Source: Adineta vaga
Lineage: Eukaryota; Rotifera
Direction: 5' to 3'
NCBI GenBank assembly: GCA_021613535.1
Contig: CP075495.1
Span: 6,882,001-6,946,000, forward strand
DNA: 64,000 bases
Shown: piece after piece, positions 38,087 through 49,928 of the stretch
Position numbering within the stretch: the first letter of the stretch is position 1
Layout of the letters: the number at the start of each line of letters is the position of its first letter
The notes under the pieces: generated by a model
What the model was told of the DNA's origin: nothing
The model's database searches: none
The model's input: only the letters and a program-made list of their open reading frames with translations
Position numbers and translations under genes: made by a program

Positions 38087-39767
38087 ATGGATACTGAAAC
38101 AGTATTACGTACTGCATCTGTTACTGAATCATTACCGTCGAATGATGATGCTCTGACAAGCTCAATAATACTTCGAAATGCTCGACGTTTAAAACGACTT
38201 AAACCATTAAATTTTTCATTATTACGTTGGAATCTTCTTTGGTTGTTCGTTATTCTAGTCTTTATTACATTACCTATATGGTTTCGTTTCGCATCTCAAT
38301 CGTGTCATGCGACATTTTATACTATATCTGGTGTTTTACTTTGGTTAGATCTCGTGTGGTTCCTAGCAATCATATTTACAATTAGTACATTAGTTCAATT
38401 GAAATATGGCATGTCAACGGATCATAAACAAACTTATTCAAGTGATGTACCATTGATTCATCTATTAATATTAACTATTTATAAAGATGAAATGGGTGTT
38501 GTATGTCGTACACTTGATTCATTAGCTGAACAAACTGAAGCAAAACGTATTGTACTAGTAATTGCTTGGGAATCTCGAACACCTGATCGAGAAGAACGTA
38601 CAGAATTAATACGTCAACGTTACAATGACAAATTTTTCCATATTCTATTTCCTGTTCATCCGTATGGTTTAGAAAATGAAGTTGCATCAAAAGCAGCTAA
38701 TGCTAATTGGGGTTTACGAGAAGCTGTTTATTTTATAATGAAAGATGAAGAACGAAGAAGAATAGTTGAACATGTTATGGTCACGACATGTGATGCTGAT
38801 ACATTATTTCATTCAAGATATTTCGAAGCATTGACAGCTGATTATTTACGACGAGTGAAAGAAAAAGATCCAGCTGTACATCGAACTATTTGGCAAGCAC
38901 CACTTTTTTATAATTGGAATTTAGATCAAAATTCTTTTCCTGTTCGTATTACTGGTCTTCTTCGTACATTGATGACAATGGGTTTACTTATTCCATATAA
39001 TGTTAATCCAATGTCATGTTTTTCATTTTCATTAACACTTGCTGTACGTGGAGGTTACTGGCATCCACAAATATTTATGGACGATGTTGGTTATCTTTTA
39101 ACAATGATGATAGGAACACAAAAACGTATACATATTCGTCTTTTGCCAGTTCCTGTTCGATCGGGACCTACGTCAGGTGATACATGGTTTAATGATGTGA
39201 AAGAATGGTATATTCAAGTACGACGATGGGGCATCGGTAAGAAAATTTCATTTGTCATCTATTTCTATTATATACGTATATCATTTAGGTACTGCGGATA
39301 ATTTTCATTATTTTGCTGTTAAAGTTCCTCGTTTACCCATTATAGCATCAGTCATATTCTCTATTGGTTACTTTCTCTACTATGGCGTTATACTTTGCAG
39401 TGCAAGTCTTTTTAATGTATCGTCTGGTTTTTTTCCATTAGTTTGTCCAAATTTTCGATTAGAATGGTTACCTAAACAATTCGAAGCATATCATGTACTC
39501 ATTTTAATTGGAATTCTCATTCCTCAATTACTCTATGGTGCTCTATTTATTTTGGATGCTGTTTGGTGTCGATGGACATTGAATGTAAAAGAAGATATAT
39601 TCTTTCTTCGAAATATTCTTCATTGGATTTTAACACCATTTACATTAATTGCATTAAGTCTTATTCAATTATGGTCATATATTGTTCTAGCTGCATTAGG
39701 AAAACGAGCTTGTATTCATCGAGTCGCAGGCAAAGCAACATTAGCTCAACTTGAAAGTAATCCTTAA
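38087..39767 (+). CDS. Membrane GT2 glycosyltransferase (processive, QxxRW type)
   Basis: Two exons, 38087-39236 and 39289-39767, give 542 aa. Two N-terminal membrane segments (about residues 46-66 and 80-105) are followed by a cytosolic GT2 domain and about four C-terminal membrane segments. Catalytic motifs: TCDAD (Asp236/238) for nucleotide-sugar/metal binding, an FMDD acid pair (332-333) at the acceptor-site position, and QVRRW (377-381), the QxxRW product-binding motif of synthases such as chitin, cellulose and hyaluronan synthases. The substrate cannot be told from the sequence. It lacks the conserved signatures I associate with canonical animal chitin synthase. With only one intron it is intron-poor relative to its neighbours. 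A poly(A) signal (AATAAA) lies near 39804. It converges with the minus-strand gene at 39879. Confidence 0.8.
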
Positions 39768-39878
39768 TTGTTCTTTTTACTATCCTAGTGAATTATTTGT
39801 TTTAATAAATGATGATTTTTTCGTATATTTTATTTTTAAAAAAAGTCAAAACAATCACTTGCAAATCGAACTTATAAT

Positions 39879-40610
39879 TCATGATGATCGAATATTAACA
39901 TGAAATCCATTTGCTTGCCAATGTTTATCATGTACATGTTCTTCTAATGCATGAATATCATCTATATTAGGATTTTCGGATAGTTTCTGACATTCCATAC
40001 AATAATCATAATGAACATCGGTATGTTCTGTATCCAAATGATGAAGAAATTCTCCTAAACGATATAAAATTGTTGATTCATCTTTCGTTTCAAATGGACA
40101 TGAATGGAAAAGATGTTTTCTTGAATAACTTATAACCATTTTTCTATTCGTTTTATTATCATTTTGTAAACGTGTCATTTCTTTTAAGAATTGTTCAAAT
40201 TCATGAATGTGTTCAAAAAATCGAATTTGTATATGATTTTTTAATTGTTCATTATTATTTAGCAATTGATGACATAAATCTTCATAGGCTGGTTGATAAT
40301 TAGTTATAAGAATAAAAGCATTATATTTATCATTGATTTGACCGAGTAGAAATGCGAGATTACAAGTAATACCATATTCAGATGTTGGAAAAAAGAAAAC
40401 ACCATGGTTACTGGATTCGATACGTTTCAAACGACGATTCATTTCAGGTTCATTATTCGGATAAAATAAGAAAATATCACTATTCGATGGAAAATTATCA
40501 ATAAATCTTGTTGATAAACCAAAACTATTTAAACCATTGGCACAATCAATAAGAAAAGCTAATTTGGTTGGATATTTTTGAATAAATGTCGATGGATATT
40601 GACTATTCAT
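39879..40610 (-). CDS. Unassigned protein, possible PIN/NYN-like fold with Cys/His C-terminus
   Basis: Single-exon minus-strand gene, about 243 aa from ATG at 40610-40608 (the frame is open upstream to 40691). The only minus-strand gene found. TKLAFLIDCANGLNSFG and an FLLGQIND...FILITN strand pattern resemble the alternating strands and acidic residues of PIN/NYN nuclease-like domains, as in the ZNF451 C-terminus. This is a weak, pattern-level resemblance. The C-terminus has a C2H2-like motif: YCMEC followed by HALEEHVHDKHW. A nucleic-acid role would be inference. Its 5' side faces the Notch promoter region about 1.9 kb away. Confidence 0.55.
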   Translation of the reverse strand: MNSQYPSTFIQKYPTKLAFLIDCANGLNSFGLSTRFIDNFPSNSDIFLFYPNNEPEMNRRLKRIESSNHGVFFFPTSEYGITCNLAFLLGQINDKYNAFILITNYQPAYEDLCHQLLNNNEQLKNHIQIRFFEHIHEFEQFLKEMTRLQNDNKTNRKMVISYSRKHLFHSCPFETKDESTILYRLGEFLHHLDTEHTDVHYDYCMECQKLSENPNIDDIHALEEHVHDKHWQANGFHVNIRSS

Positions 40611-42469
40611 TCTTTTGTTTTGTTTTGTTTTCAAAATTCGAGCAACTGCTATGATGAATGTTTGTGTCTTGTGTGTGGCAAAATCGCGCACTACTTTGAA
40701 ATCTATTCGTGTGTTTATTTATGAGACAGAAGAAAGGTGAAAAAACAGAATCGACTTGTTTTTTGTCATTGCACGATTCAGCTAACAAACACACACACAC
40801 ATACACGAGACGTTGGCTTTTTATCTTACATATTTTTTCTCTCAAGGTTGAAATGAAACAAAATGAGTCATCATTTGTACTTTTATATAAACGATAAGTA
40901 ATTCTATATACGATTTAGATTGATTTTCCTTGTTCAACACAATTGTAACTTCATTTTGATTATGTCATAAGTTATATCAATCACATAAGTATCTATATGT
41001 TTTCGTTTATCCATTTGTATTGGATGAGAATGTGTTTACTTAATGTATATATGTGTCCGTGAAGTGTGCTCTTTACATTTAAATAAAGAGTCAAATCATA
41101 AGAGCATCTCCTTGAGATGTTGTCTGTGATTTATTCTTTTTAATTCCTATTATTCATATCCATTATCACACATATTCAATAAGAAAATATAATCCGTTAT
41201 CTTCGAAGTTCATCAACAATGTTTAGACAGGATGAGAAATGAAATATTGTGCGTTCAATTCACGAATATTGATCATAAACTAATTAGTTACATTTGAATT
41301 CATTTGACAATAAGAATATATATGCAAATGAATCTTGTAGAAAATAAAAATGCCACTTGTCGTTTTTTTAATAGGATACATAATTTTCTTGAAAAAAGAA
41401 GTAGAATTATATTAATCTTCGACAAAAACATCGATAAAGTCAAGAAATCAATTGACTGTACGAAAATTTGTGTCTTCAACTGTTAGGAAATAAAAATGGA
41501 TCATAAATAAATCGTTTTTTTTTATCATCTTATTGCTTTTTATTTTACTGTGTTAACCATGTCCAATCATTTTGTCAACATTTATCGCTATCGGGTTCAT
41601 TCATTTCCGTTTATTGAAGTGTAACACGTGTGATTATTTGTTATTCATAATGAATATTACTCGCCGAGAATCTTTCAGTCATTAGATTAGTTCATTTTGC
41701 TTCGGAAAGAAAAAGACAACAATAACAACAGACTTAACGAATATAGATTTCTCTCTGATCTTTATCACCTTGCTGATGAGCAAAGTATTTCGGACGACGA
41801 TGTCTAGTCAAAATAATACCTTTCCGGTTATCTATGTATATATACATTGTCACAGTTGGATATCGCAAAAAAAAGAGCTTATTAAATTTTATTCTACCGA
41901 AATATTTTTCTCGAAACATTAAACTGCATAACCAATTGTTTAACGAAGAAGATAATAGCTTTTGTTATGCTTAGTCATATGGATCAATTGACATGAACAA
42001 CATTGTCATCGATTTAGCTAACATAACGATAGGTTGATGATTGAATGAGTTGAACCCTAGGGCGGTTCTTTCTAAATGGTCTTATATCGATTGAGTCATC
42101 GACACGGTTGAATCTATTTTTATGGACATTCCACTTTCGATTATTCATTCATACATACATCGCGTTCAAATGATCACTCATGACTTTTTCTTCTCTTTTC
42201 GTCTTTTTTCACACGACGATGATGATGATGACGACGTAAAAGAAAGAGAATCGATAAAGGATGGATCGATAGGACATATAGACTAATTTCATATGGTCAA
42301 CCAATAGGTAAGAACGAGAGAGGAAGCGAAAGAGAAAAGAAGAAGAAGACGAGAAATCGAAATAGACGCGTCATTCATATATATAAATTGAAACTTGTTA
42401 TAAATTAGGCTCATTTGTTTTGTCCGTAACGTCTGCTGTCTATTAAATATATCTTCATCAATTATCATC
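40611..42469. other. Intergenic between divergent genes, 1.86 kb
   Basis: Region between the minus-strand gene and Notch; it must hold promoters for both. It contains a (CA)n run near 40790-40803, AT-rich stretches and a GAT/GAC run near 42216-42236. No gene was recognised. Confidence 0.5.
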
Positions 42470-45400
42470 ATGTGGCTTGTTCTTCTAGCCACTTTAATTT
42501 TAATTCGTAAGAGCTTATTGGATTTCATATATAAATAAATATCTTAAGTTAATTCTTTCTTATTTTTAGCTTTTAATCATTGTTTTCATATCTCAAATCT
42601 TTGTCAAAATAAATGCTTAAATAACGGTACATGTATTATTAATGCGGAAGATAAACGTGAATCTTGTTTATGCACATCAGCATTTTCTGGTGATCGATGT
42701 CAAGTCAATATAGATGAATGTTCAAGTTCTCCTTGTCGTCATGGTGGTTTATGCATTGATGGTCTTGGAGAATTTATCTGTTCATGTCCAGAAGGTAAGA
42801 AATATATTTCCCATTAGTCATCTTTTCTTCATCGATAAGATGTCCATATCCCCGGATGTACTTCATTCGCATAGAGACAATAGAATGTACATCAATTTTA
42901 AGGTTTCATTACACTTGACAAAACGTTTTTTTTTCTCACACACACAATCGGATGAATGATTTGCAATTCCCCATTGAATATAAAAGAAAGACGAATATGT
43001 ACATTTGTTGTTATACTTGAAATCAATGACAACTCTTAACGCGTGTTCAGATGAGAGAAAGAGAAGCAAATAATTCAGATGATATTTGAGAATTCTCAGA
43101 GAATGAAGTGGAACAAATAGGCACGCGTACCATTAACACCATTATTGAATATTTCCATGATGTATGAAAAAAAAAACGAAAATTTCTTCCCATAATTATT
43201 TTAGATAAAGATCAGTATCTCACACGTTTTTATTTGATTGCAAATAAGACGAAGAAAAAAAAGAGAGCATCACTTGCAGCGGTGTGCGTGTCGCCGGTTT
43301 AAAGCGGTCGGAAGATGAAAGAAGATGCACATGTCTGTGATGAGATCGTAATCTCACGGTTTATTCCCATCAGATGCTTTTCTTCTCTTTTTCTATCAAG
43401 TCTTTGCGATATCCTGTTTGTTTTTTTCGTGTCTATCGGCAATAAGAAGAATATTTTTTTTTCGTCGTCTATGATAATCGAAATTGAAATTATGTTTTTC
43501 TGTTCATTCATTTGCTTTTATCTTTTATTCAGGATATGAAGGTCGTTTTTGTGAAATTCCTATTGATCCATGTCAAAATAATCCATGCGAAAATCAAGGC
43601 ACTTGTATTCGTATTAAATACAATAAAAATTTTCGTTGTGTATGTCCAACAAATTATTCCGGTCGAACATGTAATATCTATATAAAAGATTTTTGTTCAT
43701 CATCACCATGTTTTTCTAATGCAACATGTGAAAATTTACCTGATGGATATCGATGTTCTTGTCCATCGAATGAAACATGTGATCGAACAAAGATAAAGAA
43801 AACAACTTGTTCAGTATCAAATGGAACGAATCAATGTATCTATGGAACATGTAATCAAGATAAATGTACTTGTTTTCCTGGATGGACAGGAGATTTTTGC
43901 ACAGATGATATTGATGAATGTAAAACTAATCCATGTACTGATCAAGGAACATGCTATGTAAATATTCACTTACTTTATATCAAAATAAGAATTCTAATCA
44001 AATCTTTTGTATTTTAGAATACACAAGGTTCATATTTATGTTTATGTCCACCGGGTGTAACGAATAAAAATTGTCAAAATATTCAATGTACAGAATCATC
44101 TTGTTTAAATGGTGGAAAATGTGCACAAAAAGATGGAGGTATACGATCAACAACGATGCTTATGATTATTTAATCTTATTTGAAATTTTTATTTTAGGAG
44201 TGTCATTTTGTCAATGTCCAGCAAATTTCTATGGTCATTATTGTGAACTTCTCGTTGTAAATACTCGAAATAGTCAAGCATCGATTGATACATGTTTAGT
44301 AAATAATTGTTCATCAAAAGGAAACAATAATCGATGTGATCGAGAATGTAATTATGCTCAATGTCAATTCGATAATTATGAATGTACATTAAAACGTGAT
44401 CCATGGGATTCATGTCCAATCAATGAGTGTTCACGTTTATTTCGTAATGGACAATGTGATGAAAAATGTAATATTAAAGAATGTCTATTTGATGGTTTCG
44501 ATTGTGAACGACAATTATCAACATGCAAGTAAGTTGATAGCATTCGTTTTTTTTTGTGCCTCGAAAATGATTTCTGATCTTTAGTAAAACATATTGTGAA
44601 TCGAAAACTTTAAATGGTATATGTGATCATGAATGTAATAAAATTGATTGTGATTATGATCGTGATGATTGTTTACCTACACAAAATGATGGTCTACTTG
44701 GAACAATAATTTTACAATTAGAAATTACTCGAGAAACTTTTGAACAACGTAAAAATTTATTTCTTCAAAGATTTAGTAAGAACAATGAAAACACATTCGT
44801 TCATTTGTATTTATTTCAAATATTTTAGGTTCAATTTTAAATAGTCCAGTAAAAGTTTCATTAAATAAAGATGGAAGTGAATTGATTTTACCTTGGTATA
44901 AAGATGGAAATGAAAAGAGTAAACCTATTGGGTATGTGATATTTCTATTGATAAAAGACAAACTTTCGAAATTTCAATCGTTTTTAGAATCAAAATTTAT
45001 ATAACTATATTGAAAACATGTAATACAACACTTTCTGCTGGTTGTCAATTTGATAGTGTTCGTCAATCTGTTGATTTTCTTGGCGCATTACAACAAAATG
45101 GTGAATTAGCTGAACGTCTTCAAATGCCGATTTCTGATATAAATATCCTTCCTGATCATGCTCAACCAGTTAAAGATAAATCCAAATATATCTATATCGG
45201 TACAATTCTTCCTTGTTTTTTGGTACTAACAGCTCTTGTCGGCTACGGTTTACTTCGACAACCTAAACGAATTATTAAAGCTCCTGTTTGGTGGCCAACG
45301 ACATTTATTGATGAAAGCAAACGTGAATTTTCTTGGATGAATCGTACAAAAACAAAAAATACAAATTATGATTTACCAACAAATAAACGACAAAAATATG

Positions 45401-46814
45401 AACATGATTCTCTATCACCAGATTGTGAGCAAATACCAACGAATACATTGAATATTCCTGGTGGACCAAATGGTAATATTAGCGTATTAGAATTAGAAAT
45501 ATCTCGTCGAGATCCATTTGGAAAATATGAAACAGATGAAGAAGCAACGTTAAATTATTTTATTAATGGTGGTGCTGATGTACAGCAACGTTTAAGTTCA
45601 AATCAAGAAACATTATTACATCTTGCATGTCGTCGAAAACGTTTGACAGCCGTTCGAGTTTTAATTTCACATGGTTGTGATGTAAATGCTAGAGATATTT
45701 ATGGTGCAACACCATTATTACGTGCTGTATCTGCAAAAGCATTTGATATTGTACAATTTCTATTAACCAATGCTAATATATTAAAATTAGATATGAATGC
45801 AAGTACATATACATTTGAGAAAGATAATGAAGAATTACCGGGTGATAATCCATTGAGAAAAGCAATTCGTGGACATTTGAATGATATTGCTGAATGTTTA
45901 TTAATTGCGGGTGCTGATGTGGATGCAACTGATCGTTGTGATTCATCAGTTGGAGGGAATGAAACACGTATTGGTAAGATAATTCATGTTTAATTTATTT
46001 CCTTTTTAAAAAATGAATCTTATTATTTTATAGGTCGTACAGCTTTACATTATGCTGCAGTAGAAAACAATATGAATGGTGCTTTATTATTATTAAAACA
46101 TGGAGCAAATATTGAAGCACAAGATGAACATGTAAGTAATACAAATTTTCTCAATATGAAATATATATTTTTCTATTCCGTCTTTCTTAGCTTGAAACGC
46201 CATTATTCAAGGCAGCATATAATCTTTCGTTTGCAACATGGGAAGTTTTAATATGTCGTGGTGCTAAAAGTCAAATTGCAAATGAAGACGGTTATACACC
46301 TAAATCAATTGCCATGAAACAAATTGGTGCTGGACCATTTCGTTTTGGACCTGATAGTGATGAAGTATTAAATAATATTGATCCAAAATCTGATGCAGAA
46401 AAGCATTTTATTCAATGGCTAAAAAATGAATGTCCACCTAATTGTCGTAAGTTATCAATTCATTTCTTTTTTTTTATACAAAAATTTTACTTTTTACTTT
46501 TTCAAATAGATCTCGAATCGACCAATTCAAAAAAAGAAACTATAAGAAAAAAACCATTAACCAAGAAAAAGAATAATTTTACTCCTCACTATCCTCAAAC
46601 TGCACAAATGCTATCGAATTCTCATCCACCAATTCCTCCGCCATCTTACAATGCAATTAATTGTTATCAACAGCCATTCTATGGTCAATATCCACTTCCA
46701 ACACCATATTCACATGTTGAACATTTTCAACCTTCACCTCCTTCGACATCACAATGTGAAATAACTGATCAGGAATTATACTTTCCTATATCATATCCAT
46801 CATTTAGTTTATGA
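42470..46814 (+). CDS. Notch: Compact Notch receptor (7 EGF, 3 LNR, TM, ankyrin)
   Basis: Eleven exons (42470-42506, 42570-42794, 43533-43957, 44018-44138, 44198-44528, 44585-44775, 44829-44931, 44988-45973, 46034-46131, 46191-46446, 46510-46814) give 1025 aa; phases all agree. Order: signal peptide (MWLVLLATLILI), seven EGF repeats (NIDEC and DIDEC are Ca-binding types), three Lin12/Notch repeats (e.g. NGQCDEKCNIKECLFDGFDC), an NOD-like region, TM (YIYIGTILPCFLVLTALVGY), a VWWP motif fitting the RAM hydrophobic-W-x-P binding site for CSL, several ankyrin repeats (ETLLHLACRRKRLTAVRVL; GATPLLRAVSAKAFDIVQFL; RTALHYAAVENNMNGALLLL), and a Pro/Ser/Tyr-rich tail. Ligand binding releases the intracellular domain to activate transcription. 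Fly and vertebrate Notch have about 30-36 EGF repeats, so this form is strongly reduced. Confidence 0.93.
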
Positions 46815-47084
46815 TTTGCTTTTTTTCACTTTGTTCTTTGTGTTTTCTTTTTTTCTCTTTCATCCCCGGTGATTGTATCATGTATAATAATTAAATAAAT
46901 CGAATCTATTTAAAACATCATATCTAAGATTCTATTTCAAAATGAATATTATCTTATTGTAAGTTATATAATACGTTTTATTCTTATCTACGAAATTGAT
47001 GTTTATGATTAATTGCAATAGAAGAAAAAAAAGAATTCAAAAGAATATCTGTCGAACTAAGTAACGACGTCAACGTTTACTTCT

Positions 47085-48266
47085 ATGGAAGATATGCTAG
47101 ATAATCTTACGAGCTCTGATGATTTATCATATACCGTTCATTCCGATGAAACTATCATCGGGCCAAGTTCAGCGTTTCTATTTATTTCAAAAATTCTCTT
47201 ACGTTTGACATGTGTATGTGTTCTTCTTCTTTGTCCATGGATGAATTTTAAACTAATTCAATTTTTTCAAACTCGTATCTTTTATAAAGATTCATCAGTT
47301 AAATGGTATATTATCTTCAAAGCTGTATTCGATACACTTTATATACTTATATCAATACCGATTATCTTCTCACTTACATTCACCATTGATATTGTCCATA
47401 AGAATTTTATAACATGCAAACTTATAACTTATTTACATTATTTAACTGATGATTTAATTTCAATGATGCTTACATTGGCATGTATTGATCGAATGATACG
47501 AATAACATGTGGTACTCGTCTACGAACACGTTTTTCTTTAATTGTCTGTATTGTTGTGACATGTTTATTTATGATTTTAAATATTCATCATTTTATACGT
47601 TTAAAACATGTCGATGGGTTTTGTCATAAAACATACTTTGGTATTTGGGATTATGATTTTGATATTTATTATTCCTTAGTATATACATCGATATCATGGT
47701 TCATTATTTTTATATCATTAATTAATTTAACAACAAGTATATATTGTGATCGAGCACGACGTTTAAAAATGAAACAACAACAACAACAACAACAAGGAAT
47801 TGGGAAAGTCTTTTTACAAAATGGATATCCTATTGGATCGGATAGTGATCGCTTGGAGTTAATTCGGAGTGCAGGTAACGATTTACATTTGATGTACGGA
47901 AAAAGAGAGAAGTTGAATTTTATGTTTTTATTTGCAGAAGATTGCGAAGAATCAATTGCAATTACAATTCAAACAAATAATATTGATCATGAATCTATGG
48001 AACAAGTACAACAAGATAATATTGATTTACAAGTTAGTGTTGGTATATTAATAACTTCAGCAATATTTCTTCTATGTAATTTACCAAATTTCATTATTTT
48101 TGTCATGAGATTTGTTTTTCATTCAACATTTGCCACGATAGGATACATTTTTATCTATGTTGCACTTTTTCCTTTATTAATTGCTCATACAATATCATAT
48201 TTTGTTTTCAATCATTTACTTGCTCGTATTTTTCGTAATAATTCATCATCATCATTGTCAACTTAA
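47085..48266 (+). CDS. Rhodopsin-like GPCR, orphan, single exon
   Basis: 393 aa, intronless, seven hydrophobic segments. An extracellular N-terminus carries an N-glycosylation site (NLTS). TM3 begins after CKLITYL and ends ACIDRMIRI, where DRM replaces DRY. A second extracellular-loop Cys (VDGFCHK) would form the usual disulfide. The third intracellular loop has a poly-Gln run and a long acidic stretch. TM6 reads FLLCNLPNF, with CNLP instead of CWxP. TM7 lacks NPxxY (AHTISYFVF). These changes point to a divergent class-A receptor; a peptide ligand is a guess. It lies 270 bp downstream of Notch on the same strand. Confidence 0.78.
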   Translation: MEDMLDNLTSSDDLSYTVHSDETIIGPSSAFLFISKILLRLTCVCVLLLCPWMNFKLIQFFQTRIFYKDSSVKWYIIFKAVFDTLYILISIPIIFSLTFTIDIVHKNFITCKLITYLHYLTDDLISMMLTLACIDRMIRITCGTRLRTRFSLIVCIVVTCLFMILNIHHFIRLKHVDGFCHKTYFGIWDYDFDIYYSLVYTSISWFIIFISLINLTTSIYCDRARRLKMKQQQQQQQGIGKVFLQNGYPIGSDSDRLELIRSAGNDLHLMYGKREKLNFMFLFAEDCEESIAITIQTNNIDHESMEQVQQDNIDLQVSVGILITSAIFLLCNLPNFIIFVMRFVFHSTFATIGYIFIYVALFPLLIAHTISYFVFNHLLARIFRNNSSSSLST

Positions 48267-49218
48267 TACGATCTTTCCTTTGTTCATTGATTACTTTCGC
48301 TCTTCTTTCTTGTTACTTAATTCAAATATTCGTCTGTTTTAATATTTCATATTTATCTTCATTGTTCACTTTTGTATCATTGCCAAATTAACTTTTTTAT
48401 TCCAGATGACGTAACTAAACTAGAAGTAATAAGAATTCATATGAAATTGCTTATGTTTCTTTTACTATTTACAATCAGTACTGGTATAAATCTTCAAATA
48501 AAACATTTTCATCGTTAGTATTTGATTATCTATTATAGATAATACAGATATTTCACGAAAAATTTGTCCAACTTAATTCTTGATTAACATTTTAAACATA
48601 TTTCTAGATCGCGTTAAAATAGAAGATATACTTCATTGTAAAAATTGTATAGTTTCTCATGCTAAATTTAACTAGAACGAGTTCATGATTACCACATTGA
48701 AGAAGACATTTCAAGAGAATATGGATTTTATTTTGTGTATAATTGCCTGTTTTAACGGCAGATTCATAATACTGAATAAGTACCCCAATGAATCGTACAA
48801 AAAACATTCATAATAGGATCGTTTTACTTTATTTCTCCTTATGTGTTTCATTTTTTATCATCAAATTGTGCATGTCCATCACAAACAACTCCATCATAAA
48901 ATTAATCAGAATAACTAAATGGTTAGTAATTCCTTGAAAATGAAGCAGTATTTAGTGGAAAGATATGGTGTTTTTCTTCTCCTCACATTCCTTTTTATGT
49001 ACTATTATGATACACATCGGCATTGTAAGAATGATCACATGTAACATGTGCAATTGAATCTCAAATTCGAATATTTACCGCTCAAAAGTAAGCGCTTTTT
49101 AAAATTGACTCTTTCGCGCATTCGGTAGCTAGTGATTTAATTATCATCTTTTATCACATACATAATACTCATTTTTCTAACTTAATTGATCCTTTTGGTT
49201 TATTCATACAAATTCAAT
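48267..49218. other. Intergenic, 0.95 kb
   Basis: AT-rich, with no recognised feature besides a possible AATAAA near 48497. Confidence 0.45.
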
Positions 49219-49503
49219 ATGGCTAAACGACAACAACATTCAACAAAAAAAGTCAAAGCAACATCTGGACATAAAACTAAATCGCACAAAGGACGAAAAG
49301 GTCATGCGAAACGTGGTGGCAAACATCCAAGATCAAAAGTATCAAAACGATCAACATCATCATCATCGAAAAAACATGGTCAACATAAACATAAAAGTAA
49401 ATATACAGCATTAAATAGAAATAAATTTGAATTATTTCTTCATAGAACCAACCAAAATGAATCAAGCATAATGAGATCGATTCTTTATAAGGGACGAAAA
49501 TAA
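49219..49503 (+). CDS. Small Lys/Ser/His-rich basic protein
   Basis: Single exon, 94 aa, MAKRQQHSTKKVKATSGHKT at the start, then KSHKGRKGHAKRGGKHPRSK, a Ser run, and KKHGQHKHKSK. The C-terminal third is less biased (ALNRNKFELFLHRTNQNESS). The composition resembles protamine, histone H1 tail or nucleolar proteins, but I recognise no specific family. The start is the first ATG in a frame open further upstream. Expression would need RNA evidence. Confidence 0.6.
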   Translation: MAKRQQHSTKKVKATSGHKTKSHKGRKGHAKRGGKHPRSKVSKRSTSSSSKKHGQHKHKSKYTALNRNKFELFLHRTNQNESSIMRSILYKGRK

Positions 49504-49928
49504 TGAACTTATTTCATTAAATGATATTCTCAACGCGAATTTGTTTTTTCTTTCTTTCTAAGTTGTATTGTTTTATCATCGCATAAATATTCAAATAAAA
49601 GAAATGAAACAACTTAATTACATTACAAATCAGTTATCTGATATAATTTCGAAAAGAGATAGGGCTAACTGTAGATGTCATTATTTTGTGATTGTTCTTG
49701 ACTGACATCTATAAAAAAAGCGTATCGAGGGAAACGAAGAACTATGATATGATTGAATAGTTAAATGAAACAATGAGTGACCAAGAAGAGAAAAATAAGT
49801 AAATAAACAATAAATTTACGAATGGAAAAAAAGACGCTTACGACAATTGTTTTCTTTTACTAATTGCATAATATATTCTGTTGTATTAATTGATTCTTAT
49901 TTCATTTGATAAAACTTCATTTTTCAAG
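49504..49928. other. Intergenic, 425 bp
   Basis: AT-rich spacer, with AATAAA-like words near 49595 and 49810. It ends in a ttttcaag acceptor-like sequence abutting the next ATG. Confidence 0.45.
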
